Part shown: positions 30,146 through 39,607 of the stretch, piece after piece
Position numbering within the stretch: position 1 is the first letter of the stretch
Layout: the number at the start of each line of letters is the position of its first letter
Translations under genes and position numbers: made by a program
The notes under the pieces: generated by a model
The model's database searches: none
Seen by the model: the letters and a program-made list of their open reading frames with translations, nothing else
Told to the model about the DNA's origin: nothing
Source of the DNA: Futiania mangrovi
GTDB taxonomy: Bacteria > Pseudomonadota > Alphaproteobacteria > Futianiales > Futianiaceae
Direction of reading: 5' to 3'
Assembly: GCF_024158125.1 (NCBI RefSeq)
Contig: NZ_JAMZFT010000002.1
Span: 1 to 64,000, forward strand
Length of the DNA stretch: 64,000 nt

Positions 30146-31834
30146 TCAGCGGCCTGCGAAGGCGGGTACGGCCAGCATCGCCTCGACCGCGAGCGCCCGC
30201 GCCTCCGCCTTGAAACCGGCCATGTCGAGGGCGCGCACCGCCGCCGCGATCCGGTCGGCGTCGGTGTCCGCGAGCGGACGGCCGCCCAGCACGTCCATGG
30301 CGCGCAGCACCGTCTCGCCGCGGCTGCCCGCGCGGGCCGCGTCCATCAGCTCCATGACGTCCGTACCGCCGTTGGCGTTCAGGGGACGCGACAGGTCGAA
30401 GGCGTCGAGCAGGGCGATGCGGCGCAGGCCCGGCGGGCTCGTCCCCAGCATCGTGGCCAGAGCAGGCGTGCGCGCAAGCGGCGTCTGCGGGTCGGCGACG
30501 AGCAGCAGCGCTTCCAGTTCCGCCTCGCGGGCGGGCTCTGCCGGCGCCGGCGCCTCGAACCAGTCGTAGGCGCGCGCGAGATTGCCGCCTGCCACCGCGG
30601 CCTCGACCATCAGGCCGCGCAAGCCCGGATCGTCCGCCATGACGGGCAGGTCCTTGGCTGCGGGCTCCGCCAGCGCAGCGTCGAGCGCGATCCGCTCCCG
30701 CGCCGCGCCGTCGCCCATCAGGCGGGTGACGGCAGCGATGCGGTCAGCCGGGCTTGCCGCCGCGAGCGCCGCCGCGCGCGCCTGGGCCAGCGGGCCGCGC
30801 CGGTCCGCCGGAACCTCCGCCAGCCGCCGGGCCACCTCGTCCGCGTCGATGCGGGCGAGCGACCACGCCTCCACCGCAAGCACGGCGGCATCAGCCGGTC
30901 CGTCGGCGGCGGCGAGCAGGGCAGGCACATATGCCGCCGGCACCCCCTGCCCGCGCCGGAGCGGCAGCGTCCCGTCGGCGGACCGCAGCATCGCAAGGTG
31001 CAGCGGCGTCATCTCGGTGTAGGCCGGAACCTCGCTCTCGAAGTCGAACAGCAGCCGGTCCATCAGCAGGTAATAGGCAGGGTCCTGCACCCCGCCCTCG
31101 CGCAGAAGCTCCGTCTCGAAAAGCGCCTCGGCCTCGTTGCCGGCCAGCGCCGCGCAATAGCCACGAACCTTCGTCCAATAGGGGTCGGCCCCGACCGGGC
31201 TCTGCCCCACCTCGTCGGCAAGCGAACAGGCGGCTTCGGCATTGCCGTCGAGCAGCGCCGCATCCGCGGCCATCCGGCGCAGCTTCGGATCCTCGCCCGC
31301 GAGCGCGCGCGCAAGGCGGGCGGCCTCGTCGGCGCGTCCGAAACGTTGCAGGGCCGCGACCCGGCGCTCGCCGAAGCGGGCGGCGCGCCCGTCCGGCGGC
31401 TCGGCGCCGGTCAGCAACAGCCGCGCCATCAGCGTATTCATGCTGCGCGCCGTGGGGTGCGGCTCGACCCGCTCCAGCAGTCCGGAGATCAGGTTGCCGC
31501 GCTGGCCGAGCCAGAGATCCGCGCCCAGACCCTCGGCTCCGCGGGCCGTCAGGTCCGCAGCTGCGCCGCTCATCGCGCCCAGCCGCTCCACCGCCACGCC
31601 CTCGATGGGACGGTCGAACACCGGCGCGGTGCCGGGCACGGGCGCGCCCTCGCGGGCCGCGGGCGGGAGGATGACAAGCGGGCCCTTGCGCGGTGCCTCG
31701 GCAGCCGGCGCGGGCTGCACTTGCTGCACGGGCTGGGCTGCGCCTTGCGGCGGCGGCACGGACTGCGCGGCCGCGGGCAGGGCACCGGCAAGGGTCAGCG
31801 CCAAGCCGAGAGCGAATGCTCCGCCCCGGCTCAT
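30146..31834 (-). CDS. exported 562-residue protein of unknown function
   Basis: I do not recognise a named domain. The N-terminus is a signal peptide (ALGLALTLAGALPAAAQS), then a Gln/Pro-rich linker, then about 480 residues rich in Ala/Leu helices with TPR-like spacing ([33 protein letters not shown]), suggesting a periplasmic alpha-solenoid. Its start overlaps the stop of a 42-residue membrane-peptide gene by four bases, and it ends 5 bases before xerD. Its counterparts commonly lie between xerD and aroK in alphaproteobacteria, from memory. The start is ATG 31834. Confidence 0.8.
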   Translation of the reverse strand: MSRGGAFALGLALTLAGALPAAAQSVPPPQGAAQPVQQVQPAPAAEAPRKGPLVILPPAAREGAPVPGTAPVFDRPIEGVAVERLGAMSGAAADLTARGAEGLGADLWLGQRGNLISGLLERVEPHPTARSMNTLMARLLLTGAEPPDGRAARFGERRVAALQRFGRADEAARLARALAGEDPKLRRMAADAALLDGNAEAACSLADEVGQSPVGADPYWTKVRGYCAALAGNEAEALFETELLREGGVQDPAYYLLMDRLLFDFESEVPAYTEMTPLHLAMLRSADGTLPLRRGQGVPAAYVPALLAAADGPADAAVLAVEAWSLARIDADEVARRLAEVPADRRGPLAQARAAALAAASPADRIAAVTRLMGDGAARERIALDAALAEPAAKDLPVMADDPGLRGLMVEAAVAGGNLARAYDWFEAPAPAEPAREAELEALLLVADPQTPLARTPALATMLGTSPPGLRRIALLDAFDLSRPLNANGGTDVMELMDAARAGSRGETVLRAMDVLGGRPLADTDADRIAAAVRALDMAGFKAEARALAVEAMLAVPAFAGR

Positions 31835-31959
31835 TTCTGCCACCGCTCGGCGGGAATGGGCTTCTCGACCTGTTGGGAGGGTGCCGGCACATCGATGACG
31901 AACAGGGCGCCGATGCCGAACCCGATCAGCAGGATGAGCAGGAAGAAGAGATAGCGCAT
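31831..31959 (-). CDS. 42-residue single-pass membrane peptide
   Basis: This tiny gene encodes MRYLFFLLILLIGFGIGALF at the start, a single hydrophobic helix, followed by a short Pro/Gln/Lys tail ending in AERWQK. Its TGA overlaps the ATG of the 562-residue exported protein (ATGA), the usual sign of real coupled translation. No good Shine-Dalgarno is visible upstream of its ATG. Its role is unknown; it may anchor or assist its partner. Confidence 0.6.
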   Translation of the reverse strand: MRYLFFLLILLIGFGIGALFVIDVPAPSQQVEKPIPAERWQK

Positions 31960-32051
31960 GGAGGGCCCCGGCCGGTCTGGTCGCGTCCGATTCGTTCCGC
32001 AGTGTATAGGACGGGACCCGTGGCGAAAACGAGGCTGGCCCAAAGACACCA

Positions 32052-32086
32052 GCTTCTGGCTCCGGCTTCTGGCTCCGGCTTCTGGC
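32052..32086. repeat. 13-bp tandem repeat in the aroK leader
   Basis: GCTTCTGGCTCCG occurs twice in direct succession (32052-32064, 32065-32077) followed by a partial copy GCTTCTGGC (32078-32086). It lies 34 bases before the aroK start in otherwise non-coding sequence. The unit is not a multiple of three, which argues against coding. Copy number could vary by slippage. Confidence 0.75.
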
Positions 32087-32119
32087 GCGCCCGGCGGTTT
32101 TCGCGTAAAGCTCCGATCC

Positions 32120-32698
32120 ATGACGCAGGATGCACTCTACGACCGCCTGAAGGCCGCGCTTCCCTCCGACCGCTCCATCGTTCTCGTCGGCCTGATGGGG
32201 GCGGGGAAGTCGTCGATCGGGCGGCGGCTGGCGAAGAAGCTCGGTCTGCCCTTCAGCGACGCCGACGCCGAGATCGAGGCGGCGGCCGGCCAGTCCATCG
32301 CCGACATCTTCGCCGCCCACGGCGAGGAGGAGTTTCGCGCCGGGGAGCGCAAGGTCATCGCCCGCTTGCTGGCCGAACGCCACGGCGTGCTGGCGACGGG
32401 CGGCGGCGCCTTCATGAGCGAAGAGACCCGCGACCGCATTGCCGAGCGGGGCATTTCCGTCTGGCTCAAGGCCGACCTCGACCTGCTGCACAAGCGCACC
32501 GCGCACCGCACGCACCGGCCGCTGCTGCGCACCGCGGACCCGCGCAAGGTGCTGTCCGACCTGATCGACGCCCGCTATCCGGTCTATGCGCTGGCCGACG
32601 TGACCGTGGAGAGCCGCGACGCCCCCCACGAGGAAGGTGTCGCCTCGGTCGCAAGTGCCCTTCTCCGCCATCTCGAACAGAAACGGGGGTCCGCATGA
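32120..32698 (+). CDS. aroK: shikimate kinase
   Basis: AroK (192 residues) phosphorylates shikimate in the aromatic amino-acid pathway. It has the P-loop VLVGLMGAGKSSIGRRLA, the shikimate-binding DADAEIE after LPFSD, FRAGERKVI, and the GGG motif VLATGGGAF. The TGA overlaps the aroB start by four bases, so both are translated together. A 13-base tandem repeat lies in its leader. The start ATG 32120 is preferred over the upstream open frame (31958), which lacks homology. Confidence 0.95.
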   Translation: MTQDALYDRLKAALPSDRSIVLVGLMGAGKSSIGRRLAKKLGLPFSDADAEIEAAAGQSIADIFAAHGEEEFRAGERKVIARLLAERHGVLATGGGAFMSEETRDRIAERGISVWLKADLDLLHKRTAHRTHRPLLRTADPRKVLSDLIDARYPVYALADVTVESRDAPHEEGVASVASALLRHLEQKRGSA

Positions 32699-33861
32699 CG
32701 GTTTCCGATACGGCTGCCCCGGCGCCCGGCACCGCGGAGGCGGGCCAGACCGAAACGGTCCATGTCGCACTGGGCGCACGTGCCTACGACATCCGCATCG
32801 GGTCGGGGGTGAGCGCGGAACTGCCCGCCCGCCTGAAGGCGCTGTCGCGCCAGACCCGCGTTGCCATCGTCAGCGATGAGGCGGTCGCCGCGCAGCATCT
32901 CGCGCCGCTTGTCGATGCGCTCGCCGCCGCCGGGTACGAGGCGGTGCCGATCCTCGTGCCGCCGGGCGAGACGTCGAAGCGGTTCGGCACGCTGGAGGAC
33001 GTCCTCGACCGCCTACTCGAGGCGCGGGTGGAACGCCGGGACCTCGTCGTTGCGCTTGGCGGCGGCGTGGTGGGCGACCTGACGGGGTTTGCGGCCAGCA
33101 TCCTGCGGCGCGGCGTGCGCTTCGTGCAGGTGCCGACCACGCTCCTTGCGCAGGTCGACAGCTCGGTGGGCGGCAAGACCGGCATCAACACGCGCCACGG
33201 CAAGAACCTCGTCGGCACCTTCCACCAGCCCTCGCTCGTGCTGGCCGACACCGACCACCTCGCGACGCTGCCCGACCGGGAGATGCGCGCGGGCTATGCC
33301 GAGGTCGTGAAATACGGCCTCATCGGCGACGCACCCTTCTTCGCCTGGCTGGAGGAGAAGGGCGCGCGCGTGCTCGCCCGCGAGACCGGCCCGCTCGTCC
33401 GCGCGGTCGCCACGAGCTGCCGCGCCAAGGCCGCGACGGTCGCCGCCGACGAGACCGAGCAGGGCGCCCGCGCACTGCTCAACCTCGGCCACACCTTCGG
33501 CCACGCGCTGGAGGCGGAGACCGGATATTCCGCCCGCCTGCTGCATGGCGAGGCGGTGGCGATCGGCATGGTGCTGGCCTTCGACCTGTCCGCCGATCTC
33601 GGCCTCGCGCCGCGCGCCGACGCCGACCGGGTGCGGGCGCACCTCAAGGCGGCGGGCCTTCCCGTCTCGATTGCCGACATTCCGGGCGGACCACTGGCGG
33701 TAGAGCGGCTGGTCCACCATATGCAGCAGGACAAGAAGGTCGTGGGGGGCACGCTCACGCTCATTCTTGCGCACGGCATCGGCCGCGCCTTCACCACGCA
33801 GGACGTGGAGACAGCCGCGATCGCGGCGCGTCTGGCTGCGGACGGTGCTGCAAGCGCGTGA
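32695..33861 (+). CDS. aroB: 3-dehydroquinate synthase
   Basis: AroB (388 residues) makes 3-dehydroquinate from DAHP using NAD and a metal. It shows the NAD loop ALGGGVVGDLTGFAA, VPTTLLAQVDSSVGGKTGIN, the metal ligands in MRAGYAEVVKYGLI and in LGHTFGHALE. About 20 extra residues at the N-terminus are Ala/Pro/Thr-rich. Translation is coupled to aroK by a four-base overlap; aroKB pairs of this type are standard. Confidence 0.96.
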   Translation: MTVSDTAAPAPGTAEAGQTETVHVALGARAYDIRIGSGVSAELPARLKALSRQTRVAIVSDEAVAAQHLAPLVDALAAAGYEAVPILVPPGETSKRFGTLEDVLDRLLEARVERRDLVVALGGGVVGDLTGFAASILRRGVRFVQVPTTLLAQVDSSVGGKTGINTRHGKNLVGTFHQPSLVLADTDHLATLPDREMRAGYAEVVKYGLIGDAPFFAWLEEKGARVLARETGPLVRAVATSCRAKAATVAADETEQGARALLNLGHTFGHALEAETGYSARLLHGEAVAIGMVLAFDLSADLGLAPRADADRVRAHLKAAGLPVSIADIPGGPLAVERLVHHMQQDKKVVGGTLTLILAHGIGRAFTTQDVETAAIAARLAADGAASA

Positions 33862-33934
33862 CCCGACTGTGCCGGCCGGGCCGGCAGTTCCTGCCCTGCA
33901 TGTACCTTCCTGATCGCAACCTACGGCACGGCTC

Positions 33935-35218
33935 ATGGACCTGACCCTTATCCTTTTCCTCGGCGCGATCGTTGCGCTGCTCGTTCTTTCCGGCTTCTTC
34001 TCCGGCTCCGAAACCGCACTGACAGCGGTGAGCCGGGCGCGCATGCATGCGCTGGAAAAGCAGGGCGACCACGCCGCCCGCCGGGTGCTGCACCTGACCG
34101 AGGACAAGGAGCGGCTGATCGGCGCCATCCTGCTCGGCAACAACCTCGTGAACATCCTTGCCTCGGCGCTGGCGACGAGCCTCTTTCTCAAGCTCTTCGG
34201 GGATGCGGGCGTGGCCTATGCGACGCTGGTGATGACCGCGCTGGTCGTCATCTTTGCCGAGGTGCTGCCCAAGACCTTCGCCATTGCCTTCCCGAACAAG
34301 GTCGCGCGGGTGGTCGCCACCCCGATCATGGTGATCGTCGCCCTGTTCACGCCCGTGTCGGCAGCCGTGCAGGCGATCGTGAGCCGTGTCCTCGGCCTCT
34401 TCAACGTGCGCACCGAGGAAGAGCACATCCCCGTGCACGAGGAGATCAAGGGCACCATCGATTATCACCATGCCGAGGGCGCGGTGGTGAAGGACGAGCG
34501 CGACCGTTTCGGCGGCCTGCTGAACCTGCGCACGCTGGAGGTGTCGGAGGTGATGGTGCACCGCAAGAGCATGGTGATGCTCAATGCCGACCTGCCGCCC
34601 GACCAGCTTGTCCGCAAGATCGTGCGCAGCCCCTTCACGCGCATCCCGGTCTGGCGCGACAACCCGGAGAACATCATCGGCGTGATCCACGCAAAGGACG
34701 TGCTGCGGGCGCTGTCCAGCGGCGAGGTCACGATGGAGACCCTCGACATCTCGCGGATCGCGCGCCAGCCCTGGTTCGTGCCCGACACGACCTCGCTCGC
34801 CGAGCAGCTCGACGCCTTCCTCAACCGCCGCCAGCACTTCGCCCTCGTGGTGGACGAATATGGTGCGCTGCAGGGCCTCATCACGCTGGAGGATATCCTC
34901 GAGGAGATCGTGGGCGAGATCACCGACGAGCACGACGTCGAGGTGGCGGGCGTCGAGCAGCAGCCGGACGGTAGCTTCATCGTCGACGGCACGGTGGCGA
35001 TCCGCGACCTCAACCGGTCGCTCGACTGGTCGCTGCCCGATGACGAGGCGACGACGGCCGCCGGACTTGTCATTCACGAGGCGAGGGCGATCCCGGAGAA
35101 GGGACAGACCTTCACCTTCTACGGCTACCGCTTCCAGGTGCTGGAACGTCAGCGCAACCAGATCACGCTGCTGCGCATCACGCCCTTGCGCAACCGGGAC
35201 CGCGCAACTCCCCGGTGA
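33935..35218 (+). CDS. CNNM/CorC-type membrane protein with CBS domains (hemolysin C family)
   Basis: This 427-residue protein has an N-terminal DUF21 membrane domain with about four helices (LILFLGAIVALLVLSGFFSG starts the first), two CBS domains (about 200-320, with VMVHRKSMVMLNADL and FALVVDEYGALQGLITLED), and a C-terminal CorC_HlyC domain. Relatives export magnesium or other divalent cations in response to ATP-Mg; the hemolysin label is historic. It begins 73 bases after aroB, possibly within the same transcript, an order common in alphaproteobacteria. Confidence 0.9.
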   Translation: MDLTLILFLGAIVALLVLSGFFSGSETALTAVSRARMHALEKQGDHAARRVLHLTEDKERLIGAILLGNNLVNILASALATSLFLKLFGDAGVAYATLVMTALVVIFAEVLPKTFAIAFPNKVARVVATPIMVIVALFTPVSAAVQAIVSRVLGLFNVRTEEEHIPVHEEIKGTIDYHHAEGAVVKDERDRFGGLLNLRTLEVSEVMVHRKSMVMLNADLPPDQLVRKIVRSPFTRIPVWRDNPENIIGVIHAKDVLRALSSGEVTMETLDISRIARQPWFVPDTTSLAEQLDAFLNRRQHFALVVDEYGALQGLITLEDILEEIVGEITDEHDVEVAGVEQQPDGSFIVDGTVAIRDLNRSLDWSLPDDEATTAAGLVIHEARAIPEKGQTFTFYGYRFQVLERQRNQITLLRITPLRNRDRATPR

Positions 35219-35273
35219 CCGGCAGGCGCCGGCGCCGTGCCCGGGGACGTCCGCGGTCCCGTTCGCAGGCGGC

Positions 35274-35543
35274 TCAGGCGGCCCTTCGGCGCAGCGCCAT
35301 GACCGGGCTGCGCACGTCCCTCCCGGCGGCGGCCGCCCGGAAATACCGGATCACGAAGACGCGCAGGGCGGAGGTGAAGCCTCCGCTCCGGTCCTGCTGC
35401 GCCACTTCCGTACACACGTCATGCAGCGAGAGGTCTTCCCGCATGCATATGTCCTCAAGCGCCTCCCAGAGTTCCGGCTCCAGCCGAACACTGGTACGGT
35501 GCTCTCCGATCCTCACGTTCCGGCTTATCAACGAAGTGAACAT
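35274..35543 (-). CDS. ribbon-helix-helix domain protein
   Basis: This 89-residue protein has an RHH-type fold: the beta strand EHRTSVRLEPELWEALEDIC leads into helices with LSLHDVCTEV. The motif matches the COG4321-like family of small alphaproteobacterial DNA-binding proteins, though target and partner are unknown. There is no toxin gene adjacent, so a toxin-antitoxin role is not supported. I start at ATG 35543, preceded by GGGG at about 10 bases; the longer frame to 35591 is not conserved-looking. It runs opposite to the aro genes. Confidence 0.75.
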   Translation of the reverse strand: MFTSLISRNVRIGEHRTSVRLEPELWEALEDICMREDLSLHDVCTEVAQQDRSGGFTSALRVFVIRYFRAAAAGRDVRSPVMALRRRAA

Positions 35544-35641
35544 GCAACCAATCCCCGATCTGCACTCCCACTGCAGCACAAGGATGTTCACCGTATACGT
35601 GTTGTCAAGACTAACGCACTCTTAGGTAGTATTCTCCAGTA

Positions 35642-35917
35642 TCACCCGGAGACCTCGTCCGGTGTCAGCGCCTTGACCGCGAAAGCGTGGACGGGCCCCG
35701 CCAGCTCGGCAGCCACCGCCGCGTGGATCGCGCGCTGGCGGGCGACACGGGACTGACCCTCGAAGACAGGGGAGACGATCCGCACGCGGAAATGCGTCTC
35801 GCCCTCTGGCCGGGCGCCGGCGTGGCCCGCATGGAGGTGCGATTCGTCCACGACCGCGACCTCGGCCGGTGCGAAGGCGGCTTCCAGCTTGCCTTTCAAC
35901 CGTTCGGCCACACTCAT
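35642..35917 (-). CDS. bolA: BolA family protein
   Basis: This 91-residue BolA protein begins MSVAERLKGKLEAAF and has the class II KH-like core with HFRVRIVSPVFEGQSRVARQ and QRAIHAAVAAEL. BolA proteins pair with monothiol glutaredoxins to bind 2Fe-2S clusters and affect iron handling and morphology. Conserved His in HLHAGHAG could be a cluster ligand. The gene is divergent from the J-domain gene (80-base gap), an arrangement common in alphaproteobacteria. Confidence 0.92.
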   Translation of the reverse strand: MSVAERLKGKLEAAFAPAEVAVVDESHLHAGHAGARPEGETHFRVRIVSPVFEGQSRVARQRAIHAAVAAELAGPVHAFAVKALTPDEVSG

Positions 35918-35997
35918 GTCCTAACCTTCCTTCATGACCCCGCCGTGACAGGCCGTGCGCTTGTCTGGCCCTTGTGTGCAAACCATAATCCGGAACC

Positions 35998-36627
35998 ATG
36001 GAACGGTCCACGCGCCAGAGCTTCGAGTTCGACATCCGGATCAGCGCCGCCAAGTCCCGCGGCGCGGGACCGCATGCGCATGCGTGCGAGTGGGACGGCT
36101 GCACCGCAGCAGGAGAATTCCGCGCGCCCCGCAGCCCGGCCCGGCTGCGCGAATACCGCTGGTTCTGCCTCGATCACGTGCGCGCCTACAACCGTTCCTG
36201 GAACTTCTTCGCCGGCTGGGAGGACGGCCAGGTCGAGGACTATGTCCGCAACAATGCCACCTGGCAGCGCCCGACCTGGAAGATGGGCGGCAAGGCGGAG
36301 GAGGAAAAGCGCAACGCGCGCTGGACCTACGACGATCTTGCCGACCCGTTGGGCCTCTTCGGGCGCGAGCAGGCGGAAGCAGCTCAGCGCGCGCGAAACG
36401 CCGAGGAACCCGATCCGGCCCAGCTTCCGCGGCCGGTCGCCGATGCGCTGGGCGCATTGGACCTTGAACTGCCGCTCACCTTGTCCCAGTTGAAACGGCG
36501 GTATAAGGAACTCGTGAAGCGCTTCCATCCCGACGCCAATGGCGGGGATCGCGGCGCGGAAGACCAGCTCAGGCGGGTGATCTGGGCCTATGGTCTTCTC
36601 AAGGGCAGCCGCTATGTCCGGTCGTGA
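35998..36627 (+). CDS. J-domain protein with N-terminal Cys/His motif
   Basis: This 209-residue co-chaperone-like protein has a C-terminal J domain with the HPD motif in [13 protein letters not shown]. The N-terminal half has paired cysteines and histidines (CEWDGC and FCLDHV) that could bind zinc, then a Trp-rich segment [16 protein letters not shown]. It is an alphaproteobacterial family often next to bolA and cobS. It should stimulate DnaK ATPase; the client is unknown. The helix after HPD is short ([16 protein letters not shown]), as is typical for this family. Confidence 0.87.
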   Translation: MERSTRQSFEFDIRISAAKSRGAGPHAHACEWDGCTAAGEFRAPRSPARLREYRWFCLDHVRAYNRSWNFFAGWEDGQVEDYVRNNATWQRPTWKMGGKAEEEKRNARWTYDDLADPLGLFGREQAEAAQRARNAEEPDPAQLPRPVADALGALDLELPLTLSQLKRRYKELVKRFHPDANGGDRGAEDQLRRVIWAYGLLKGSRYVRS

Positions 36628-36740
36628 GGCCGGAAGGCCGCCCCGCGAGGGATGCATCGTCCGCACGCCCGGCCCCGCAGGGGCAGCGGACCCGAACCCG
36701 GCCTGCCACGGTGGCGGGCCCCAGGAAAGACGCTCAGAAC

Positions 36741-37727
36741 ATGGCTCATGATTTCCCCGAGACCGCGCCCGCCGGGCCCGACACGCAAGTGTCCGTGCGC
36801 GAGGTGTTCGGCATCGACACCGACCTGACGGTCCCGGCCTTCAGCGAAGGCAACGAGTACGTTCCGGACCTCGACCCCACCTATCGCTTCGACCGGGAGA
36901 CGACGCTCGCCATCCTCGCGGGCTTCGCCCACAACCGGCGGGTGATGATCCAGGGCTATCATGGCACCGGCAAGTCCACGCATATCGAGCAGGTGGCCGC
37001 GCGCCTGAAATGGCCGTGCATCCGGATCAACCTCGACAGCCACATCAGCCGCATCGACCTCGTCGGCAAGGACGCCATCGTTCTGCGCGACGGCAAGCAG
37101 GTGACGGAGTTCCGCGAGGGCATCCTGCCCTGGGCGCTGCAGCATCCGACCGCGCTCGTGTTCGACGAGTACGACGCTGGCCGCCCGGACGTCATGTTCG
37201 TGATCCAGCGGATCCTCGAGGTCGAGGGCAAGCTGACCCTACTCGACCAGAACCGCGTCATTCGGCCGCACCCGGCCTTCCGGCTGTTTGCGACGGCGAA
37301 CACGGTGGGTCTCGGCGACACGACGGGCCTCTATCACGGCACGCAGCAGATCAACCAGGGCCAGATGGACCGCTGGAACATCGTGGTCACGCTGAACTAT
37401 CTGCCGCACAGCGCCGAGACGGAGATCGTCCTGGCCAAGAACCCCGCCTACGACACGGACGAGGGGCGCAAGACGGTCAGCGCGATGGTGCGCCTCGCCG
37501 ACCTGACGCGCACCGCCTTCGTGAACGGCGACCTGTCCACGGTCATGAGCCCGCGCACGGTCATCACCTGGGCGGAGAACGCGCGCATCTTCGGCGACGT
37601 GGCCTTCGCCTTCCGCGTGACGTTCCTCAACAAGTGCGACGAGCTCGAGCGCGCGACGGTGGCGGAGTTCTACCAGCGGTGCTTCGGCAAGGAGCTGCCG
37701 GAATCGGTGCTCGTCCAGCTGAAATGA
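36741..37727 (+). CDS. cobS: cobaltochelatase subunit CobS
   Basis: CobS (328 residues) is the AAA+ ATPase that, with CobT, drives CobN to insert cobalt into hydrogenobyrinic diamide in aerobic cobalamin synthesis. It has Walker [11 protein letters not shown], Walker [13 protein letters not shown], and the family start [16 protein letters not shown]. The ATG at 36741 follows AGGAAA. Its end overlaps the cobT start by four bases. CobN and other cob genes are not in the window; cobS-cobT pairs are commonly separate from them. Confidence 0.95.
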   Translation: MAHDFPETAPAGPDTQVSVREVFGIDTDLTVPAFSEGNEYVPDLDPTYRFDRETTLAILAGFAHNRRVMIQGYHGTGKSTHIEQVAARLKWPCIRINLDSHISRIDLVGKDAIVLRDGKQVTEFREGILPWALQHPTALVFDEYDAGRPDVMFVIQRILEVEGKLTLLDQNRVIRPHPAFRLFATANTVGLGDTTGLYHGTQQINQGQMDRWNIVVTLNYLPHSAETEIVLAKNPAYDTDEGRKTVSAMVRLADLTRTAFVNGDLSTVMSPRTVITWAENARIFGDVAFAFRVTFLNKCDELERATVAEFYQRCFGKELPESVLVQLK

Positions 37728-39607
37728 CGGCAGACCGCACCACCGACGCCGCGAAGGAGGCGCTCGCCACCACGCTCCGCACCATCGCGGAGGATGCGGA
37801 GGTGGCGGTGACCTTCGCAAAGGACACGCCCGGCATCCGGGGTGCGCGCGTCCGGTTGCCGAACCTTGCAGGCAAGCTCGACGCCGCCGAGGCCGCGCGC
37901 CTGCGCGGACTGGCGGATTCCTACGCGCTCAGGCTCAAGCATCACGACGACGTCACCCACCGGCACTTCCTGCCTGAAAGTGCGGCGGCACGCAGCATCT
38001 TCGACGCCATGGAGCAGGCCCGTTGCGAGGCGATCGGCGCGACCGAGATGCCGGGTGTCTCCGACAACCTGCTCGCCGCGCTCGAACACCGCTGCCAGGA
38101 GAACGGGTACGAGGCGATCCGCGGCCGGGACGAGGCGCCGCTTTCGGACGCTCTGGCGCTGATCCTGCGGGAACGCCTGACCGGCGCGAAACCGCCGGAG
38201 GCCGCCACCGCGCTCGTCGAGGCGTGGCGCCCCTGGGTGGAGCAGAAGGGGGCGGACGCGCTGTCCCGCCTTACCGACCTCCTCTACGACCAGTCGAACT
38301 ATGCCCGCGCCGCGCGCGACCTGCTGCACGACCTCGACATGGCGGAGCAGTTGAGCGAGGAGCCGGAAGAGTCGTCCGACGAGGACGGCGACCAGCCAGA
38401 CCAGGACGACGGCCAGTCGCCCGAGGACGGGGCCGGCGAGGAAGGCGCCGAGAGCGAGCAGGGCGTCGAACAGGATGCCGCCGCGACCGAGACGGAGGAG
38501 ACCGACGGCGGCTCCGACGAGGAAGTCGAGCTCGAGGGCATGGACTCCGACGCCCAGGCCGACGGCGAGGAAAGCGCCGAGGGCCGCCGCCCGCAGCGCC
38601 CCAACGATCCGTGGGGCGACCTCCTGAACGAGCCGTCCTACCGCGTCTTCACGACCGCCTTCGACGAGACGGTGGCTGCCGACGAGCTGTGCGACCCGGA
38701 GGAACTCACCCGCCTGCGCGCCTATCTCGACCAGCAACTCTACGCCCACCAGGGCGTCGTCTCCCGGCTCGCCAACCGGCTCCAGCGCCGCCTGCAGGCG
38801 CAGCAGAACCGCTCCTGGGACTTCGATCTCGAAGAGGGCCTGCTCGATGCGGCCCGCCTCAGCCGCGTGGTCACCGACCCGATGCACCCCTTGTCCTTCA
38901 AGATCGAGCGGGACATGGATTTCCGCGACACCGTCGTCACCATCCTGCTGGACAATTCCGGCTCGATGCGCGGCCGGCCGATCACGGTCGCGGCCATGTG
39001 CGCCGACATCCTCGCGCGCACGCTGGAACGCTGCGGCGTGAAGGCGGAGATCCTGGGCTTCACGACACGCGCCTGGAAGGGCGGCCAGTCGCGGGAGCAA
39101 TGGCTTCAGGCCGGCAAGCCGCCGACGCCCGGCCGCCTCAACGACCTGCGCCACATCGTCTACAAGGCTGCCGACGCGCCCTGGCGGCGGGCCCGCCGCA
39201 ATCTCGGCCTGATGATGCGCGAAGGTCTGCTGAAGGAGAACATCGATGGCGAGGCGCTGCTCTGGGCGCACCGGCGCCTTCTGGCCCGTCCCGAGCAGCG
39301 GCAGATCCTGATGGTGATTTCCGACGGCGCGCCGGTCGACGATTCGACGCTCTCCGTCAACGCCGGCAATTATCTCGAGCGGCACCTGCGGCAGGTCATC
39401 GAATGGATCGAGACGAAGAGCCCCGTGGAACTGATCGCCATCGGCATCGGGCACGACGTGACGCGCTACTACCGCCGCGCCGTGACGATCGTGGACGCCG
39501 ACCAGCTTGGCGGCGCGATGACGGAGCAGCTGGCGTCCCTGTTCGAGGAGGAGGGCCGGACAGGCCCTGCCGCCGGCTCCCGCAGCCGCCGCAGCCGCGC
39601 GGCCTGA
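37724..39607 (+). CDS. cobT: cobaltochelatase subunit CobT
   Basis: CobT (627 residues) is the partner of CobS in cobalt insertion. The N-terminal helical part is followed by a long acidic stretch (about residues 205-285, many Glu/Asp), then a C-terminal von Willebrand A domain with an intact [17 protein letters not shown] gives DxSxS. The order acid-rich linker plus VWA is that of known CobT. The coupled TGATG junctions (cobS/cobT and cobT/esterase-like gene) point to one operon. Confidence 0.94.
   Translation: MTADRTTDAAKEALATTLRTIAEDAEVAVTFAKDTPGIRGARVRLPNLAGKLDAAEAARLRGLADSYALRLKHHDDVTHRHFLPESAAARSIFDAMEQARCEAIGATEMPGVSDNLLAALEHRCQENGYEAIRGRDEAPLSDALALILRERLTGAKPPEAATALVEAWRPWVEQKGADALSRLTDLLYDQSNYARAARDLLHDLDMAEQLSEEPEESSDEDGDQPDQDDGQSPEDGAGEEGAESEQGVEQDAAATETEETDGGSDEEVELEGMDSDAQADGEESAEGRRPQRPNDPWGDLLNEPSYRVFTTAFDETVAADELCDPEELTRLRAYLDQQLYAHQGVVSRLANRLQRRLQAQQNRSWDFDLEEGLLDAARLSRVVTDPMHPLSFKIERDMDFRDTVVTILLDNSGSMRGRPITVAAMCADILARTLERCGVKAEILGFTTRAWKGGQSREQWLQAGKPPTPGRLNDLRHIVYKAADAPWRRARRNLGLMMREGLLKENIDGEALLWAHRRLLARPEQRQILMVISDGAPVDDSTLSVNAGNYLERHLRQVIEWIETKSPVELIAIGIGHDVTRYYRRAVTIVDADQLGGAMTEQLASLFEEEGRTGPAAGSRSRRSRAA

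Noticed and set aside
35274-35543. Toxin-antitoxin module around the ribbon-helix-helix gene
   Set aside because: The neighbours are a CorC-type protein and bolA; no small toxin gene lies beside it.
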